Assembly: GCA_001767035.1 (NCBI GenBank)
Contig: MEKR01000071.1
Location: forward strand, 28,895-73,453
DNA: 44,559 bases
Direction of reading: 5' to 3'
Source of the DNA: Acidobacteria bacterium RIFCSPLOWO2_02_FULL_61_28
GTDB taxonomy: Bacteria; Acidobacteriota; Terriglobia; 2-12-FULL-54-10
A program made the translations under genes and the position numbers. Below are positions 18,335 to 26,804 of the stretch, one piece after another. Within the stretch, counting starts at the first letter, position 1. Each line of letters begins with the position of its first letter. The notes under the pieces were generated by a model. The model was not told the DNA's origin, searched no databases, and was given only the letters and a program-made list of their open reading frames with translations.

Positions 18335-18487
18335 ATGGGTAGATCGTCAGCAGCAAGCTGGCCGTTGGACCTTTTCAGCAGCGACCTGCAAGATCTGGCG
18401 ATTGACGCAGAACGTCGCGCGGAACAGCCCATCCATTTGGATGAGATGCAGATGAAGTGGCGACTCCAGCAACAGGGACTTGCATAG
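18335..18487 (+). CDS. Possible 50-residue small ORF after relB-relE
   Basis: The ATG follows the toxin stop codon immediately, with no gap. The predicted protein is acidic in the first half and rich in Gln near the end (DLQDLAIDAERRAEQPIHLD, QMKWRLQQQGLA), with helix-like character and no membrane segment. I do not recognise it. It could be a small TA-associated protein or chance. It ends 5 bp from the convergent beta-propeller gene. Confidence 0.3.
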   Translation: MGRSSAASWPLDLFSSDLQDLAIDAERRAEQPIHLDEMQMKWRLQQQGLA

Positions 18488-18492
18488 CGGGA

Positions 18493-19743
18493 TTACCGTT
18501 GGCGCGCGGCCGGCGGGCCTGGGAAGGTATTGACGGCGACGTCGCGCGGGGAAAGGCCGAGCGGTACCAGAGTAACCAGAAAGGGGACGCTGGTATCCAG
18601 GACGGCCATTTCATTCGAGAGCGCATTCAAGACCAGCAGGTACCGTTCATCCGGCGTGAGCCGCAGGGCATCGGGGCCGGTTCCGACCGCGATCGAAGCC
18701 AGCACGCGGCGGTCGAAGATGCGGACGACGGAGACGTTGTTGGAACCGAAATTGGAAACGTAGAGGAACGTCCCGGAAGAATCCACAATCACCCGGCTGG
18801 GATGCGACCCGGCCATCAGATTGAGCGCCACCTCGTCGGCATAGGTATTGATCACGGTCACAGAGTCCGAGTCGAAGTTGGGGACAAACAGTTCTCCCCC
18901 GTCCGGCTTCACCGCGAGGTCCACGGGGGTCGTTCCGGTTGCCAGGTGCGTGAGGAGTTTGTAGGATTGCAAATCCACGGCGGAAACATTTCCGCTCCCG
19001 GAATTGGCGACAAATAACTGCGAGCCGTCCGGCAGAATCGCCATCGGACCGGGTTGCTTGCCGACCGGGACATCGGCAACTTTGGCCAAGCGACCGAGGT
19101 CAATCAGGGTGACCGTTCCGTCGTCGCGGTTCGACACGGCGAGCAGTTTGCCATCCGGCGAGACGCGAGCCTCCCCCGGCCGGCGACCGGTCGGAATCGT
19201 CCGGCGGACGCGCCGCGCCTCCAAATCCACGACGGAAACGTTCCCGGAACCCGCATTGGCCACGTACGCGGCCTTTCCATCGGGGGAGAGTTCGAGCGCG
19301 AACGGAGACTGGCCGACCGGGATCGTCGCTTCCACTTTCAAGGTCTCAGCATTCAGCACCGACACCGAGCCGGAGCCGGTGTTGACCACGTAGACTTCGT
19401 TGCGGAGCGCGCTGGCCGTTACGCCGGACGGGTCATGGCCCACCGCGACCGTCCGCTCCACGCGGAAGCCGTCCAAATTCACAACCGTAACGGTGTCGCT
19501 TTTCCCATTGCTCACAAACGCGTAGCGGCGGGAAACCGGCTGCGGAGTGCTCGGTTGCGATGGACGGCAGGCGGTCCCCAAGATTCCCCCCACCAGGAGG
19601 AGCACCGTGCTCCCCCTGCGAAGGAGTTGCGAAAGTTGTCTTGCCGAGGCGTGTGCGCGTTGGTGGTGGGGATTGTTCACGGAAGGAACCCGGGCAGCCG
19701 CGGAGAACAGCACGACTACCCTGCCGGGACCGGAGTGGTCCAT
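18493..19743 (-). CDS. YVTN-type beta-propeller lipoprotein
   Basis: The protein has up to 416 residues. A lipobox-like VGGILGTAC ends the signal segment (Cys about 59), so it is probably exported and lipid-anchored. Seven or so repeats of about 42 residues follow, each with an (Y/F)V(S/A)N...VSV(V/I)(D/N) strand pattern, as in surface-layer and YVTN propellers. Such proteins bind ligands or partners; no enzyme motif is visible. The 58 residues before the Cys are long for a signal peptide, so the GTG at 19680 (MNNPHHQ start) may be the true start. Confidence 0.83.
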   Translation of the reverse strand: MDHSGPGRVVVLFSAAARVPSVNNPHHQRAHASARQLSQLLRRGSTVLLLVGGILGTACRPSQPSTPQPVSRRYAFVSNGKSDTVTVVNLDGFRVERTVAVGHDPSGVTASALRNEVYVVNTGSGSVSVLNAETLKVEATIPVGQSPFALELSPDGKAAYVANAGSGNVSVVDLEARRVRRTIPTGRRPGEARVSPDGKLLAVSNRDDGTVTLIDLGRLAKVADVPVGKQPGPMAILPDGSQLFVANSGSGNVSAVDLQSYKLLTHLATGTTPVDLAVKPDGGELFVPNFDSDSVTVINTYADEVALNLMAGSHPSRVIVDSSGTFLYVSNFGSNNVSVVRIFDRRVLASIAVGTGPDALRLTPDERYLLVLNALSNEMAVLDTSVPFLVTLVPLGLSPRDVAVNTFPGPPAARQR

Positions 19744-19915
19744 CGCGACCGGAGCCGGGTGTGCCGCCGTGGAGAAGAAAGAACCTTGCGGTGGTAGGAA
19801 CGTTTACGGGAAGGAAGGCTCACCGGAGCCTGCGCACACAAAAAACCTATGCGCTCCTTCCGCTCTGGTTCGGACCGGCGCGTATCGTTCTCGCGGATGA
19901 TCGCGGGCCCGCGTT

Positions 19916-20203
19916 CTATAACTGAACCTGCCCGTAAAGCCCTCGGTAGATCCAGATGCCCGCCAAGATCAGGATCAGGCTCCCGGACACGACCCCGAGA
20001 ACCGTAATAATCGGGTCCAGGCGGCCGATCCTGCGGAGCACTTCCACTTGTTCTTGTTCCAGGGCAGCTTCCGCGCGATCCAGGAAGAGCTGGTCTTCCT
20101 CGTGGATTCCCACAATCGCCCGGTAGATCAGGAGCGCGAGCAGAACGACGGTAATCCCGGCCCAAATGAAAAACGTCAGGGTGAACAGAGAGACTTCCTG
20201 CAT
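19916..20203 (-). CDS. Small two-helix membrane protein, unknown
   Basis: A 95-residue protein with two hydrophobic helices (about 7-28 and 67-86) joined by a charged, coiled-coil-like linker (EEDQLFLDRAEAALEQEQVEVLRRI). A strong GGGAGG Shine-Dalgarno lies upstream of the ATG. I do not recognise the family. The hairpin topology resembles small proteins that hold larger membrane complexes, but nothing nearby suggests a partner. Confidence 0.7.
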   Translation of the reverse strand: MQEVSLFTLTFFIWAGITVVLLALLIYRAIVGIHEEDQLFLDRAEAALEQEQVEVLRRIGRLDPIITVLGVVSGSLILILAGIWIYRGLYGQVQL

Positions 20204-20752
20204 GGTAACCTCCCTTCCCTAATATCCGGCCTCCCGGCCTCCTTCCACTTCCACCCCTATTGTACTCCTGACACGCTTCGCAAGATCAATTTTGTGGAAC
20301 CTGTTGCCCAATCCCGTTCTTCCCGTCAGGGCATGGCTTCAGCCATGCCGTAAAGCGAGGGATATCAATTCCTTTTCCTTGCGGCTTCAGCCGCTGAGGG
20401 ACGTACCTCAGGGGCTAAAGCCCACTCGATAGGAGGCGTCATTTCGGCATGGCTGAAGCCATGCCCTTACGAGGTTGCCTCGCTATACAGGAACCCTGAA
20501 AATGGTCTAGGAAATCCGCGACCCGGGAAAGCCGGCCGGAGGGGAGTGTGGAAATTTCCAGGCGGGAAGGGATGCGGGCGCTTTGGGAAAAGGGAAGCGG
20601 GGTTCGGCAACGGCTGCGGGGCCGTCGGAATTGCCGGGAACAAAACATTCGCTCCTGCCCCGGACGGAACGAGGGAGGCCGCCGGCAGCGCAGACGGGGA
20701 GGAGGGTCCCGCAGAACCAGCCCGCGGGGCGCGGCAGGGCGTCCCCTCACTC
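20204..20752. other. 549-bp intergenic region with a dispersed repeat
   Basis: Between two minus-strand genes. It holds the 186-bp hairpin-rich repeat at 20324-20509. The remaining GC-rich 240 bp up to the FxLYD-like gene show no convincing gene or signal; the open frames there lack start context and similarity. Confidence 0.5.
20324..20509 (+). repeat. Dispersed hairpin repeat, copy A
   Basis: 186 bp. It opens with the perfect hairpin GGCATGGCTTCAGCCATGCC (20330-20349), continues with GCGGCTTCAGCCGC and a CTCAGGGGCTAAAGCCC hairpin, and closes with GGCATGGCTGAAGCCATGCC, so the two ends form inverted repeats. Copy B is at 43347-43528, same orientation. It contains no gene. Confidence 0.85.
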
Positions 20753-21238
20753 CTACGGCGTGGCGGCCTGCGCTCCCTTGATTTCGATCGTAAAGCGCGT
20801 GGTGCCCGTGGGGTAGAGACCGTCATTGAGCTGCGTGAAGGTTTTCTGATCCGTCGGCTCGAGCGGCTCCGGGAACGTTCCACCTCGCGTCGCGAGCACA
20901 TTCCCCCCCGCGTCGTAGTAATTGGTGGTGTACTGAACGTCCCGGTAACCGATCGTCCGAGAGCGATTCGCGATCTGGACGTCCCACATCCCCATGGTTT
21001 GGGTCTGGCGGTCGCGGTTGAGACCCGATCTCAGGATTTGCAAGTCCCGCATGGGGTCCGCTGCTCCGGCCGGCGCGGCCGCCGCCGGGGCTTCCGCCGC
21101 CGCGCCCGGAGTGGCGGCCTGTTCCTGGTTGAGATGGCCGAAATACAGAACCCCAAACAGCACAAGCACCACCGCAATCGCCCCCAGGATGATCTTGGGG
21201 GCCTGGGAACTCTGTTCTTGTTGGGAAGTTTCAAACAT
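20753..21238 (-). CDS. Membrane-anchored FxLYD-like protein
   Basis: From ATG 21238 (GGAGG seven bases upstream) the protein has 161 residues. A single membrane helix (about 17-36, IILGAIAVVLVLFGVLYFG) is followed by an Ala/Pro-rich linker and a beta domain with DVQIANRSRTIGYRDVQYTTN and YYDAGGNVLATRGG, resembling FxLYD domains found in bacterial envelope proteins. The domain faces the periplasm. Its function is unknown, and the FxLYD match is by eye. Confidence 0.72.
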   Translation of the reverse strand: MFETSQQEQSSQAPKIILGAIAVVLVLFGVLYFGHLNQEQAATPGAAAEAPAAAAPAGAADPMRDLQILRSGLNRDRQTQTMGMWDVQIANRSRTIGYRDVQYTTNYYDAGGNVLATRGGTFPEPLEPTDQKTFTQLNDGLYPTGTTRFTIEIKGAQAATP

Positions 21239-21422
21239 AGAGTGGCCTCCCTGCTGATTCTGAATATGGATGCACACGCGCCGGGAAAACTTTTCCCGGC
21301 TGTGGAAACCACGCTCCGCCTCGCAGGAGCAGCGATGATTCTATACTGTCCAGGACGCCAGCGGAAGAGAAATTATTTGGCCCCAGCACATCCCCCTGGA
21401 ACATTCCGCGGAGGGGCTGACA

Positions 21423-23018
21423 CTACCGCTGGGGGGGCATTTTTTCCGAAATGACCTTGGCCTGGGTAAACAACAGCAAATAGTCGCGCCCTCCGGCTTT
21501 GGAATCGGTCCCGGACATATTGAACCCGCCGAAGGGATGTGCGCCGACCATCGCGCCGGTGCACTTGCGGTTGAGATAAAGATTGCCCACGTGGAAGCGC
21601 GCGCGCGCTTCCTCCAGGCGCTCCCGCGAGTTGGAATAGACCGCGCCGGTCAGCCCGAACTCGGTGTTGTTGGCGATATCCAGGGCGTCTTCAAAGTCCC
21701 GCGCCTTCAGGACCGCCAGCACAGGTCCGAAAATCTCTTCCTGGGAGATGCGGGCCTTGGGAGCCACGTCGGCGATCACGGTCGGTTCAATGAAATAGCC
21801 GTCGCCGCCCGCCGCCTTGCCCCCCGTGATCAAACGCCCTTCCTTCTTGCCGATCTCAATGTAATTCAGGATGGACCGCATGGCGGTTTCGTTGATCACC
21901 GGTCCCAGGTAGACGTTGGGATCGTCGGTGGGGCCGATGCGGACTTTTTCCACGCGGGCGCGCAGTTTTTCGAGAAACGCGTCGTACACGTCCTGGACCA
22001 CAATGGCCCGCGAGCACGCGGAGCATTTCTGCCCCTGGAATCCGAACGCGGAAGCAAAGACGCCTTCGACCGCCGCGTCCACGTCCACGCCCGCGTCCAC
22101 CACAATGGAATCCTTGCCGCCCATCTCGGCGACCACGCGCTTGATCCAGATCTGTCCCGGCGGAGCCTTGGCCGCCAGTTCATTGATCCCGAGGCCGACT
22201 TCCTTCGAGCCGGTGAAGGCGACGAAGCGGGTCTTGGGATGTGTCACGAGGGCGTTGCCGGCCGTGGCGCCGCTGCCGGGCAGGTAATTCACCACGCCTG
22301 CCGGAAGCCCGGCTTCCTCCATCAGCGCCATGAATTGCGCGGCGATGGCCGGGGCGTCGCTCGACGGTTTGAGCACCACGGTGTTGCCGCTGACCCAGGC
22401 CGCCGTCGTCATCCCCAACATAATGGCGAGCGGGAAATTCCACGGCGGAATCACCACGCCCACCCCCAGGGGGATGTAGCGCAGCTCGTTGACTTCTCCC
22501 GCGATCGGCGTGAGCGGCTGCGGCCCGGCCAGGCGCAGCATCTCGCGCGCGTAAAACTCGCAGAAGTCAATCGCCTCGGCCACGTCCGCGTCGGCTTCGG
22601 CCCAGTTCTTGCCGACCTCGAAGACCATCCAGGCACCCAGCTCCAGCTTCCGCTGGCGCACCAGGGAAGCCGTGCGGAACAGGATGCCGGCGCGCTCGGC
22701 GGCCGGCGTGCGTTCCCACTGCTGGAACTTCTTATACGCCGCCTCGACGGCCTGGGCCGCCAGCTCCGGCGTGCCCTTCTGAAATACGCCGATCACCTCG
22801 CTTTTCCGCGAGGGGTTGTACGAACGGAACTTCTCCGGGGTGCGGATGCGCTCCCCGCCGATGAGGATGTCGTATTCGCGGCCGAGCTGGCTCCGCACCT
22901 TTTCCACGGCCTGCTGCATCGCCTGCCGGTTTTCCGGTTTCGAGAAATCCGTGAACGGCTCGTTCCGGAATTCCTGCACCGCTTCCCTGGTCCCTGCTTC
23001 CGTAGTCTTCACTGCCAT
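21423..23018 (-). CDS. pruA: L-glutamate gamma-semialdehyde (P5C) dehydrogenase
   Basis: From ATG 23018 the protein has 531 residues. Signature elements: the N-terminal NEPFTDFSKPENRQAM, VIPPWNFPLAI, FTGSKEVGLGI, the catalytic Glu in VVAEMGGKDSIVV and the catalytic Cys in FGFQGQKCSACSRA. This matches the PutA C-terminal/RocA type of 1-pyrroline-5-carboxylate dehydrogenase, which oxidises glutamate semialdehyde to glutamate with NAD, the second step of proline breakdown. No proline dehydrogenase gene is adjacent in the window. A TTG at 23045 extends the frame but lacks support. Confidence 0.94.
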   Translation of the reverse strand: MAVKTTEAGTREAVQEFRNEPFTDFSKPENRQAMQQAVEKVRSQLGREYDILIGGERIRTPEKFRSYNPSRKSEVIGVFQKGTPELAAQAVEAAYKKFQQWERTPAAERAGILFRTASLVRQRKLELGAWMVFEVGKNWAEADADVAEAIDFCEFYAREMLRLAGPQPLTPIAGEVNELRYIPLGVGVVIPPWNFPLAIMLGMTTAAWVSGNTVVLKPSSDAPAIAAQFMALMEEAGLPAGVVNYLPGSGATAGNALVTHPKTRFVAFTGSKEVGLGINELAAKAPPGQIWIKRVVAEMGGKDSIVVDAGVDVDAAVEGVFASAFGFQGQKCSACSRAIVVQDVYDAFLEKLRARVEKVRIGPTDDPNVYLGPVINETAMRSILNYIEIGKKEGRLITGGKAAGGDGYFIEPTVIADVAPKARISQEEIFGPVLAVLKARDFEDALDIANNTEFGLTGAVYSNSRERLEEARARFHVGNLYLNRKCTGAMVGAHPFGGFNMSGTDSKAGGRDYLLLFTQAKVISEKMPPQR

Positions 23019-23111
23019 GAATCGCTTCTCTGCCTCCCCCTTCAAAAGATGCCTAAAAATGCCTGTGCCGTCTGAACCACCACGAGGGCAAGAAACAATC
23101 CTATCATGAAA

Positions 23112-23175
23112 AACGAAACTCTAAATCCTAAACCCTAAATCCTGGACAAATCCCAATCGCTCAAACTCTAAACCG
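23112..23175. repeat. A/T-rich CTAAA word repeats
   Basis: Imperfect repeats of the words AAACTCTAAA and CCTAAACCCTAAATCC in the 250-bp gap before pruA. They look like the short low-complexity strings common between genes in such genomes. They have no protein-coding value and no evident regulatory signal. Confidence 0.55.
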
Positions 23176-23266
23176 CAAGTTGGGCAGAGATGGGCAGAAC
23201 GGACGTCGTTGGGATGGGGCGATTGGGATTTTGCGATTCCGATGACTTCGAATCCCGCCGGGCCGG

Positions 23267-23803
23267 TCAGGCGATCTTGCGAAGCGAGGCCGCCAGCTCC
23301 GCGCGCGTGATGACCTTGCGCTCGGCGAGCTGGTCCACCAAGCCGCACCAGAGGACTTCCAACAACGGCTCGGAGTGCCGGTCCTGCTGCGGCGAGGATT
23401 CCGGGGCCAGTGCTCGAACCAACTCTTCCGCAGAAACCGCCTCGGCGTCAATTGCAATCTCGGTCGGGGATGGTTCGGGGGCGGGAGAAAACGCCCGGTC
23501 CCAATAATGCAGGTTCGGCAACAGTTCTATGCCGGTGTTCAGATATCCGGGCCGGGCAGGGGACTTGGCTTGCCAAGCCACCTGAAAGGGGGTCTGGCGG
23601 CCGGAACTCAATTGGATCAGGACTCCCTGCGAACCCACCTCCAGCAGCCGGCGGCCCAAGAGCCGGGCGCCGTATTGCGAAACCTCCACGGTGGTGACAA
23701 CTTCCTTGAGCGCCACCGCGCCGCCAGGACCCGGAATCGTCAACAGGAGCCGCACGGCGGCGGGAAGCCGTTCGCTGCGGCGTTTTTTGGAAGGGGTTTT
23801 CAT
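23267..23803 (-). CDS. PilZ-domain protein
   Basis: From ATG 23803 the protein has 178 residues. RRSERLPAAVRLLLTI (RxxxR-like) and VEVSQYGARLLGRRLLEVG (xSxxG-like) mark a PilZ beta-barrel at about residues 8-100, ending in GYLNTGIELL. The C-terminal 70 residues are a separate, helix-rich region. PilZ domains often bind cyclic di-GMP; the Asp/Asn normally two residues before the Ser is Glu here, so binding is uncertain. It overlaps the upstream PilZ-like gene by 4 bp and the two are probably co-translated. Confidence 0.68.
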   Translation of the reverse strand: MKTPSKKRRSERLPAAVRLLLTIPGPGGAVALKEVVTTVEVSQYGARLLGRRLLEVGSQGVLIQLSSGRQTPFQVAWQAKSPARPGYLNTGIELLPNLHYWDRAFSPAPEPSPTEIAIDAEAVSAEELVRALAPESSPQQDRHSEPLLEVLWCGLVDQLAERKVITRAELAASLRKIA

Positions 23804-24342
23804 GGGTTTTGCCTTTCCCGGAGGGCGGCCAGCAGGCGCTGGCCATCCGCCGCGTTCTTCTCGCCGAGCAGCCGGAGCAGCGCTGCGGCGCACACGATTA
23901 GCGCCGGCGGGCGCAGGGCGGAGGGAAGCGCTTCAAAAACTTGGGACAGCGGCTTTTGCTCGTCCCGCTCGAGTTCCCCGGCCAACTCTCCGGCCGCCCG
24001 GATCAGTTCTGCGGGGACGGTCCGGCCGGCTTTCTCCTCGACGACTTCCGTTGCTGCCGGGGTCTCCGGGGGCTGCTTCTCGATGAACTCCAGGTCCAGC
24101 TCGAAGGCAGATCGGTGCTTGCGGCTGCGCCGGACTCCGGCCACCCGGCAGGTCGTATTGCCCTCCAAAAAACGAGCCGAGACCTGCAAGGCAACCCCCG
24201 GATCAAAATGCTGCGAGCAGAGGACTCGCATGGAGTCCTCGCCGCACCACAGCGCGCGCGCCGCAAAGCTGAGCGCCAGGCCGTTGGCATACCGGCAGCT
24301 CAGGCGAATGGGTACAGGGGCGTTATGGAAATCTCCGCGCAT
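23800..24342 (-). CDS. PilZ-like protein with helical C-terminal region
   Basis: From ATG 24342 (GGGAGG six bases upstream) the protein has 180 residues. The first 90 residues have the strand pattern of a PilZ barrel (SMRVLCSQHFDPGVALQVSARFL, CRVAGVRRSRKHRSAFELDLEFI) but lack the canonical RxxxR and D/NxSxxG motifs. The rest is helical. It looks like a diverged paralogue of the next gene. Longer frames up to 24510 run into repeat DNA. Confidence 0.6.
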   Translation of the reverse strand: MRGDFHNAPVPIRLSCRYANGLALSFAARALWCGEDSMRVLCSQHFDPGVALQVSARFLEGNTTCRVAGVRRSRKHRSAFELDLEFIEKQPPETPAATEVVEEKAGRTVPAELIRAAGELAGELERDEQKPLSQVFEALPSALRPPALIVCAAALLRLLGEKNAADGQRLLAALRERQNP

Positions 24343-24816
24343 CGTTCGCCTCCCGTTCTGGGGCCTTCCGTTCTCGGACCCCCCGTTCGCGCACTCTCTG
24401 GTTGCCACTTGCATCCCAATTATAGGGCACGAAACCCCGGCGCAAGGCCTTGGTGTGGGAGATTCTGTCTCGGGAGGGGTATGATTTTTCGAACACGGAA
24501 ACAGCGGCAAGAAGCGGATTTCTCACGCGCATTCCGGAGGAAGGTTGTGCACTGGGAAATCCCCGCAGGGGATTCACACCGATAGCCGGGGGCAACGCCC
24601 CCGGAAATAAGCGTCAGGGAAGTTCGACCCTGAAAGGGTCGCATACAGCTCCGGGGGGAATGTGCGACCCCTTCAGGGTCGGCCCGGATGTACACACTGT
24701 TCCGGGGGCGTTGCCCCCGGCTGTTCTGTTTTGCCCTTCCAGGGCAACTAAAAACAAAGCCCACTCATTGCTGGTGAGAAATCTGGTCTAGGAGGCGGGT
24801 AAGACGATGGAAACGG
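24343..24816. other. 474-bp intergenic region with palindromic repeat
   Basis: Between the PilZ-like gene and the LolA-like gene. The middle and right parts are the nested palindromes at 24584-24747. The left 240 bp, just upstream of the PilZ-like gene, should hold its promoter, but no box is clear enough to call. Confidence 0.5.
24584..24747. repeat. Nested palindromic repeat
   Basis: A perfect 23-bp inverted repeat (24584-24606 with 24700-24722), each arm itself a CCGGGGGC hairpin, encloses a second inverted pair (CGACCC...GGGTCG hairpins at 24625-24641 and 24665-24681). A further hairpin TTGCCCTTCCAGGGCAA lies at 24731-24747. The whole could fold into a cruciform or a long structured RNA. 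No gene is inside. Confidence 0.8.
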
Positions 24817-25686
24817 TTATGGTTTGGGAGCCGCCGGCGGAACCTCGTCGCCGTAGGTTACCTTGATCGTGCTCCTGAACTGCTTGTAGTTCTTGTATTG
24901 CACGAGCATGCGGATGCGCTGGGAGCCGGAGCTGAAGTACAGCGTATCGTCCGCGCCGGTCCAGGTCGGGAACCAGTATTGGCCGTCAATCTGCTCGCGG
25001 TAGGTCTCAAAGCGGGGGAAGAGATTTTCCTCGCCTTTCTTGCGGATGTCGGGCACGGCTTTGCCGTAGGTTTTTACGATTTGCAGGTCGCGGTCGTCCA
25101 CCCAGATCTGTCCCTGAAAATACCGCTGGCCTTTCTCCATTACTTTGGGGCCGACCATAAAGACGTAGGTGTCGAGATCATCCACTTTCTGCCGCCCCAT
25201 GTATTCGATGTTGTACTTGGGGATGTCCGCGGTGGTGAGGACGAAGGGCTGGATGCTCTTCAGGTCGCGCTCGTCCTCCGGGCTCATGCTGATGCTGCGG
25301 AGGGTCGAAAGCGGCGCGTAGGTCACTTTCTCGATGCGCTGGCCGGAAGGCGTGAAAATAATGTCGGACTCCACTTGATGGGTCCCGGTCACCTTCCCGT
25401 CCCTGTCGAGCGTCTGCACTTTGACAATCTGGTGGTAGGTGTAGTTGTCGCGCGCCGCCCGGAACTCGGCTTCCTTCTCGGCAAAGCGGCGGATGATCTC
25501 GGGTATGTTGGGCCGGTCGCCGGAAAGAGTGGGACGGGCCGCAGCGGGCCGGGTGGATTCGGGTTCCGCAGGAGCGGTTTGCTGCGCCGCCGCCGCGCCG
25601 CTCAGAGCCGCGAGCAGCAGCCCGCCGGAAAGCAGCGTTCTGAAAACTCCTGGAACCGCCGTTCGGAACAGGCTTGGTTTGTCCAC
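24817..25686 (-). CDS. Secreted LolA/LolB-like fold protein, unknown role
   Basis: A 289-residue protein starting at GTG 25686 with GGGGGAG five bases upstream. A signal peptide (TLLSGGLLLAALSGAAAAQQ) precedes a Pro/Ala-rich linker and a beta-rich domain of about 220 residues. Segments NYTYHQIVKVQTLDRDGKVTG, VFMVGPKVMEKGQRYFQGQ and IWVDDRDLQIVKTYGKAVPD resemble outer-membrane lipoprotein-sorting (LolA-like) folds that are common as orphan secreted proteins in Acidobacteriota. Periplasmic location is likely; a lipid or lipoprotein ligand is a guess from the fold. Confidence 0.7.
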   Translation of the reverse strand: MDKPSLFRTAVPGVFRTLLSGGLLLAALSGAAAAQQTAPAEPESTRPAAARPTLSGDRPNIPEIIRRFAEKEAEFRAARDNYTYHQIVKVQTLDRDGKVTGTHQVESDIIFTPSGQRIEKVTYAPLSTLRSISMSPEDERDLKSIQPFVLTTADIPKYNIEYMGRQKVDDLDTYVFMVGPKVMEKGQRYFQGQIWVDDRDLQIVKTYGKAVPDIRKKGEENLFPRFETYREQIDGQYWFPTWTGADDTLYFSSGSQRIRMLVQYKNYKQFRSTIKVTYGDEVPPAAPKP

Positions 25687-25780
25687 GGTGTCTCCCCCCG
25701 GGCTGGTAGCCCTCCCTCTATTCTACTGCTTTCAGATGCGTCCCGCACGCTCCGGGTTGCGCCGGGACCTCTTCGACATG

Positions 25781-25871
25781 GGTAGCCACGGCACGCTTTT
25801 TGTGCCGTGGGGTTTTCCTCCGGAACAAACCAGGAACGAACCCACGGCATAAACAACATGCCGTGGCTACC
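25781..25871. repeat. 91-bp element of two hairpins with 13-bp inverted ends
   Basis: GGTAGCCACGGCA (25781-25793) and its exact complement TGCCGTGGCTACC (25859-25871) form the ends. Inside are hairpins CCACGGCAC-loop-GTGCCGTGG (25786-25810) and CCACGGCAT-loop-ATGCCGTGG (25842-25866). It resembles small non-autonomous repeat elements and lies between the LolA-like gene and the methyltransferase gene. Confidence 0.8.
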
Positions 25872-25891
25872 ACGACATCCCCCCACCGGCG

Positions 25892-26677
25892 CTACTTCCG
25901 CAGGATGCAGACGAAGCGGCTCAGGCTGAAAAAATACGTGTGATCGTCAAAGGCATCGCTCAGCAACTGGAGCCACCGTCGCACTTCCTCTTCGGTGCAT
26001 TTCCCGGTCCGCAGCAGGTAGTCCCGGATGACATAGCTGAGCGGGCCGCCGTACTTGCGAATCGAATACTCGGCGTTGTGGATGACGTAGGGATGCAGCT
26101 CGATCTCCCGCGCTCCGGCCTGCCCGCACAGCGCGTAGAGCCGCCGCCCGACCCAGCCGTCGCCGTGATGATCGGTGAAGCTCATCGTCACCTTGCGTTG
26201 CAATTCCTTGTCGGGAATGCTGTAGGCCAGCGTGTCCCAATCGGTCTCCGCGATGAACACGCGCCCGGCGGGCTTGGCCACGCGCAACAGCGCCCGGATC
26301 GCCGCCGCCGGGTCGGCCACATAGCCGAGCACCTGCGTGCAGACCACGCCATCGAAGCTCGCGTCGGGGAAGTCCATCGCCTCGACCGGCATCAGGCTGT
26401 ACATGACGTTGTCGGCCGCGGCCTTGGCGCGCGCGACGGCCAGCATCGCGTCGCTGTTGTCAATCCCCACGACCTTGCCCGCCGGTCCCACCAGCTTGCT
26501 GATCGCCAGCGTGTTGACGCCGGTCCCGCATCCCACGTCCAGGATCGCCTCGCCCGGCCGGGGGTCAAACCAGGCGCGGTACTGCCGCTGCATCTCCTTG
26601 ATGTCGTCGGTCTGGTAGATCATGCTCAACTGCTGCGCCGTTTTCTCATCGAAACGAAAACCCGCAACCGTTGACAT
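25892..26677 (-). CDS. Class I SAM-dependent methyltransferase
   Basis: A 261-residue protein with the SAM-binding motif AILDVGCGTGVNTLAI (about 42-57), acidic GIDNSDAML after strand 2, and VCTQVLGYVADP after strand 4. The MT11/ubiE-like layout suggests a small-molecule or lipid substrate, but none can be named. A strong GGAGGAG precedes the ATG. Both neighbours are separated by repeats, so no operon partner is evident. Confidence 0.88.
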   Translation of the reverse strand: MSTVAGFRFDEKTAQQLSMIYQTDDIKEMQRQYRAWFDPRPGEAILDVGCGTGVNTLAISKLVGPAGKVVGIDNSDAMLAVARAKAAADNVMYSLMPVEAMDFPDASFDGVVCTQVLGYVADPAAAIRALLRVAKPAGRVFIAETDWDTLAYSIPDKELQRKVTMSFTDHHGDGWVGRRLYALCGQAGAREIELHPYVIHNAEYSIRKYGGPLSYVIRDYLLRTGKCTEEEVRRWLQLLSDAFDDHTYFFSLSRFVCILRK

Positions 26678-26733
26678 CCCGTCTCCTCCGAATGGACCCG
26701 CCAGAATCGTGTCCCCGCCAGCGTGAACACCAT

Positions 26734-26771
26734 GGTAGCGCAGAGTTTGGGTTTTTCAAATTCTGCGGCTC
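26734..26771 (+). repeat. Hairpin repeat copy 1, 3' side of hicAB
   Basis: GGTAGCGCAGAGTTTG followed by a loop and CAAATTCTGC, with one G-T pair in the stem. The same 38-bp unit occurs in the same orientation at 27454-27490, on the other side of hicAB. Confidence 0.75.
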
Positions 26772-26804
26772 TAGTCTTAATGAACCAGACAGAATCTCGC
26801 CCGG

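Noticed and set aside
20510-20752. Overlapping open frames on both strands after repeat copy A
   Set aside because: They are GC-rich, low in complexity, rich in Arg and Gly, and lack start signals and similarity.
23240-23265. TTCGAATCCCGCC resembling a tRNA T-loop
   Set aside because: No acceptor or anticodon stem can be folded around it.
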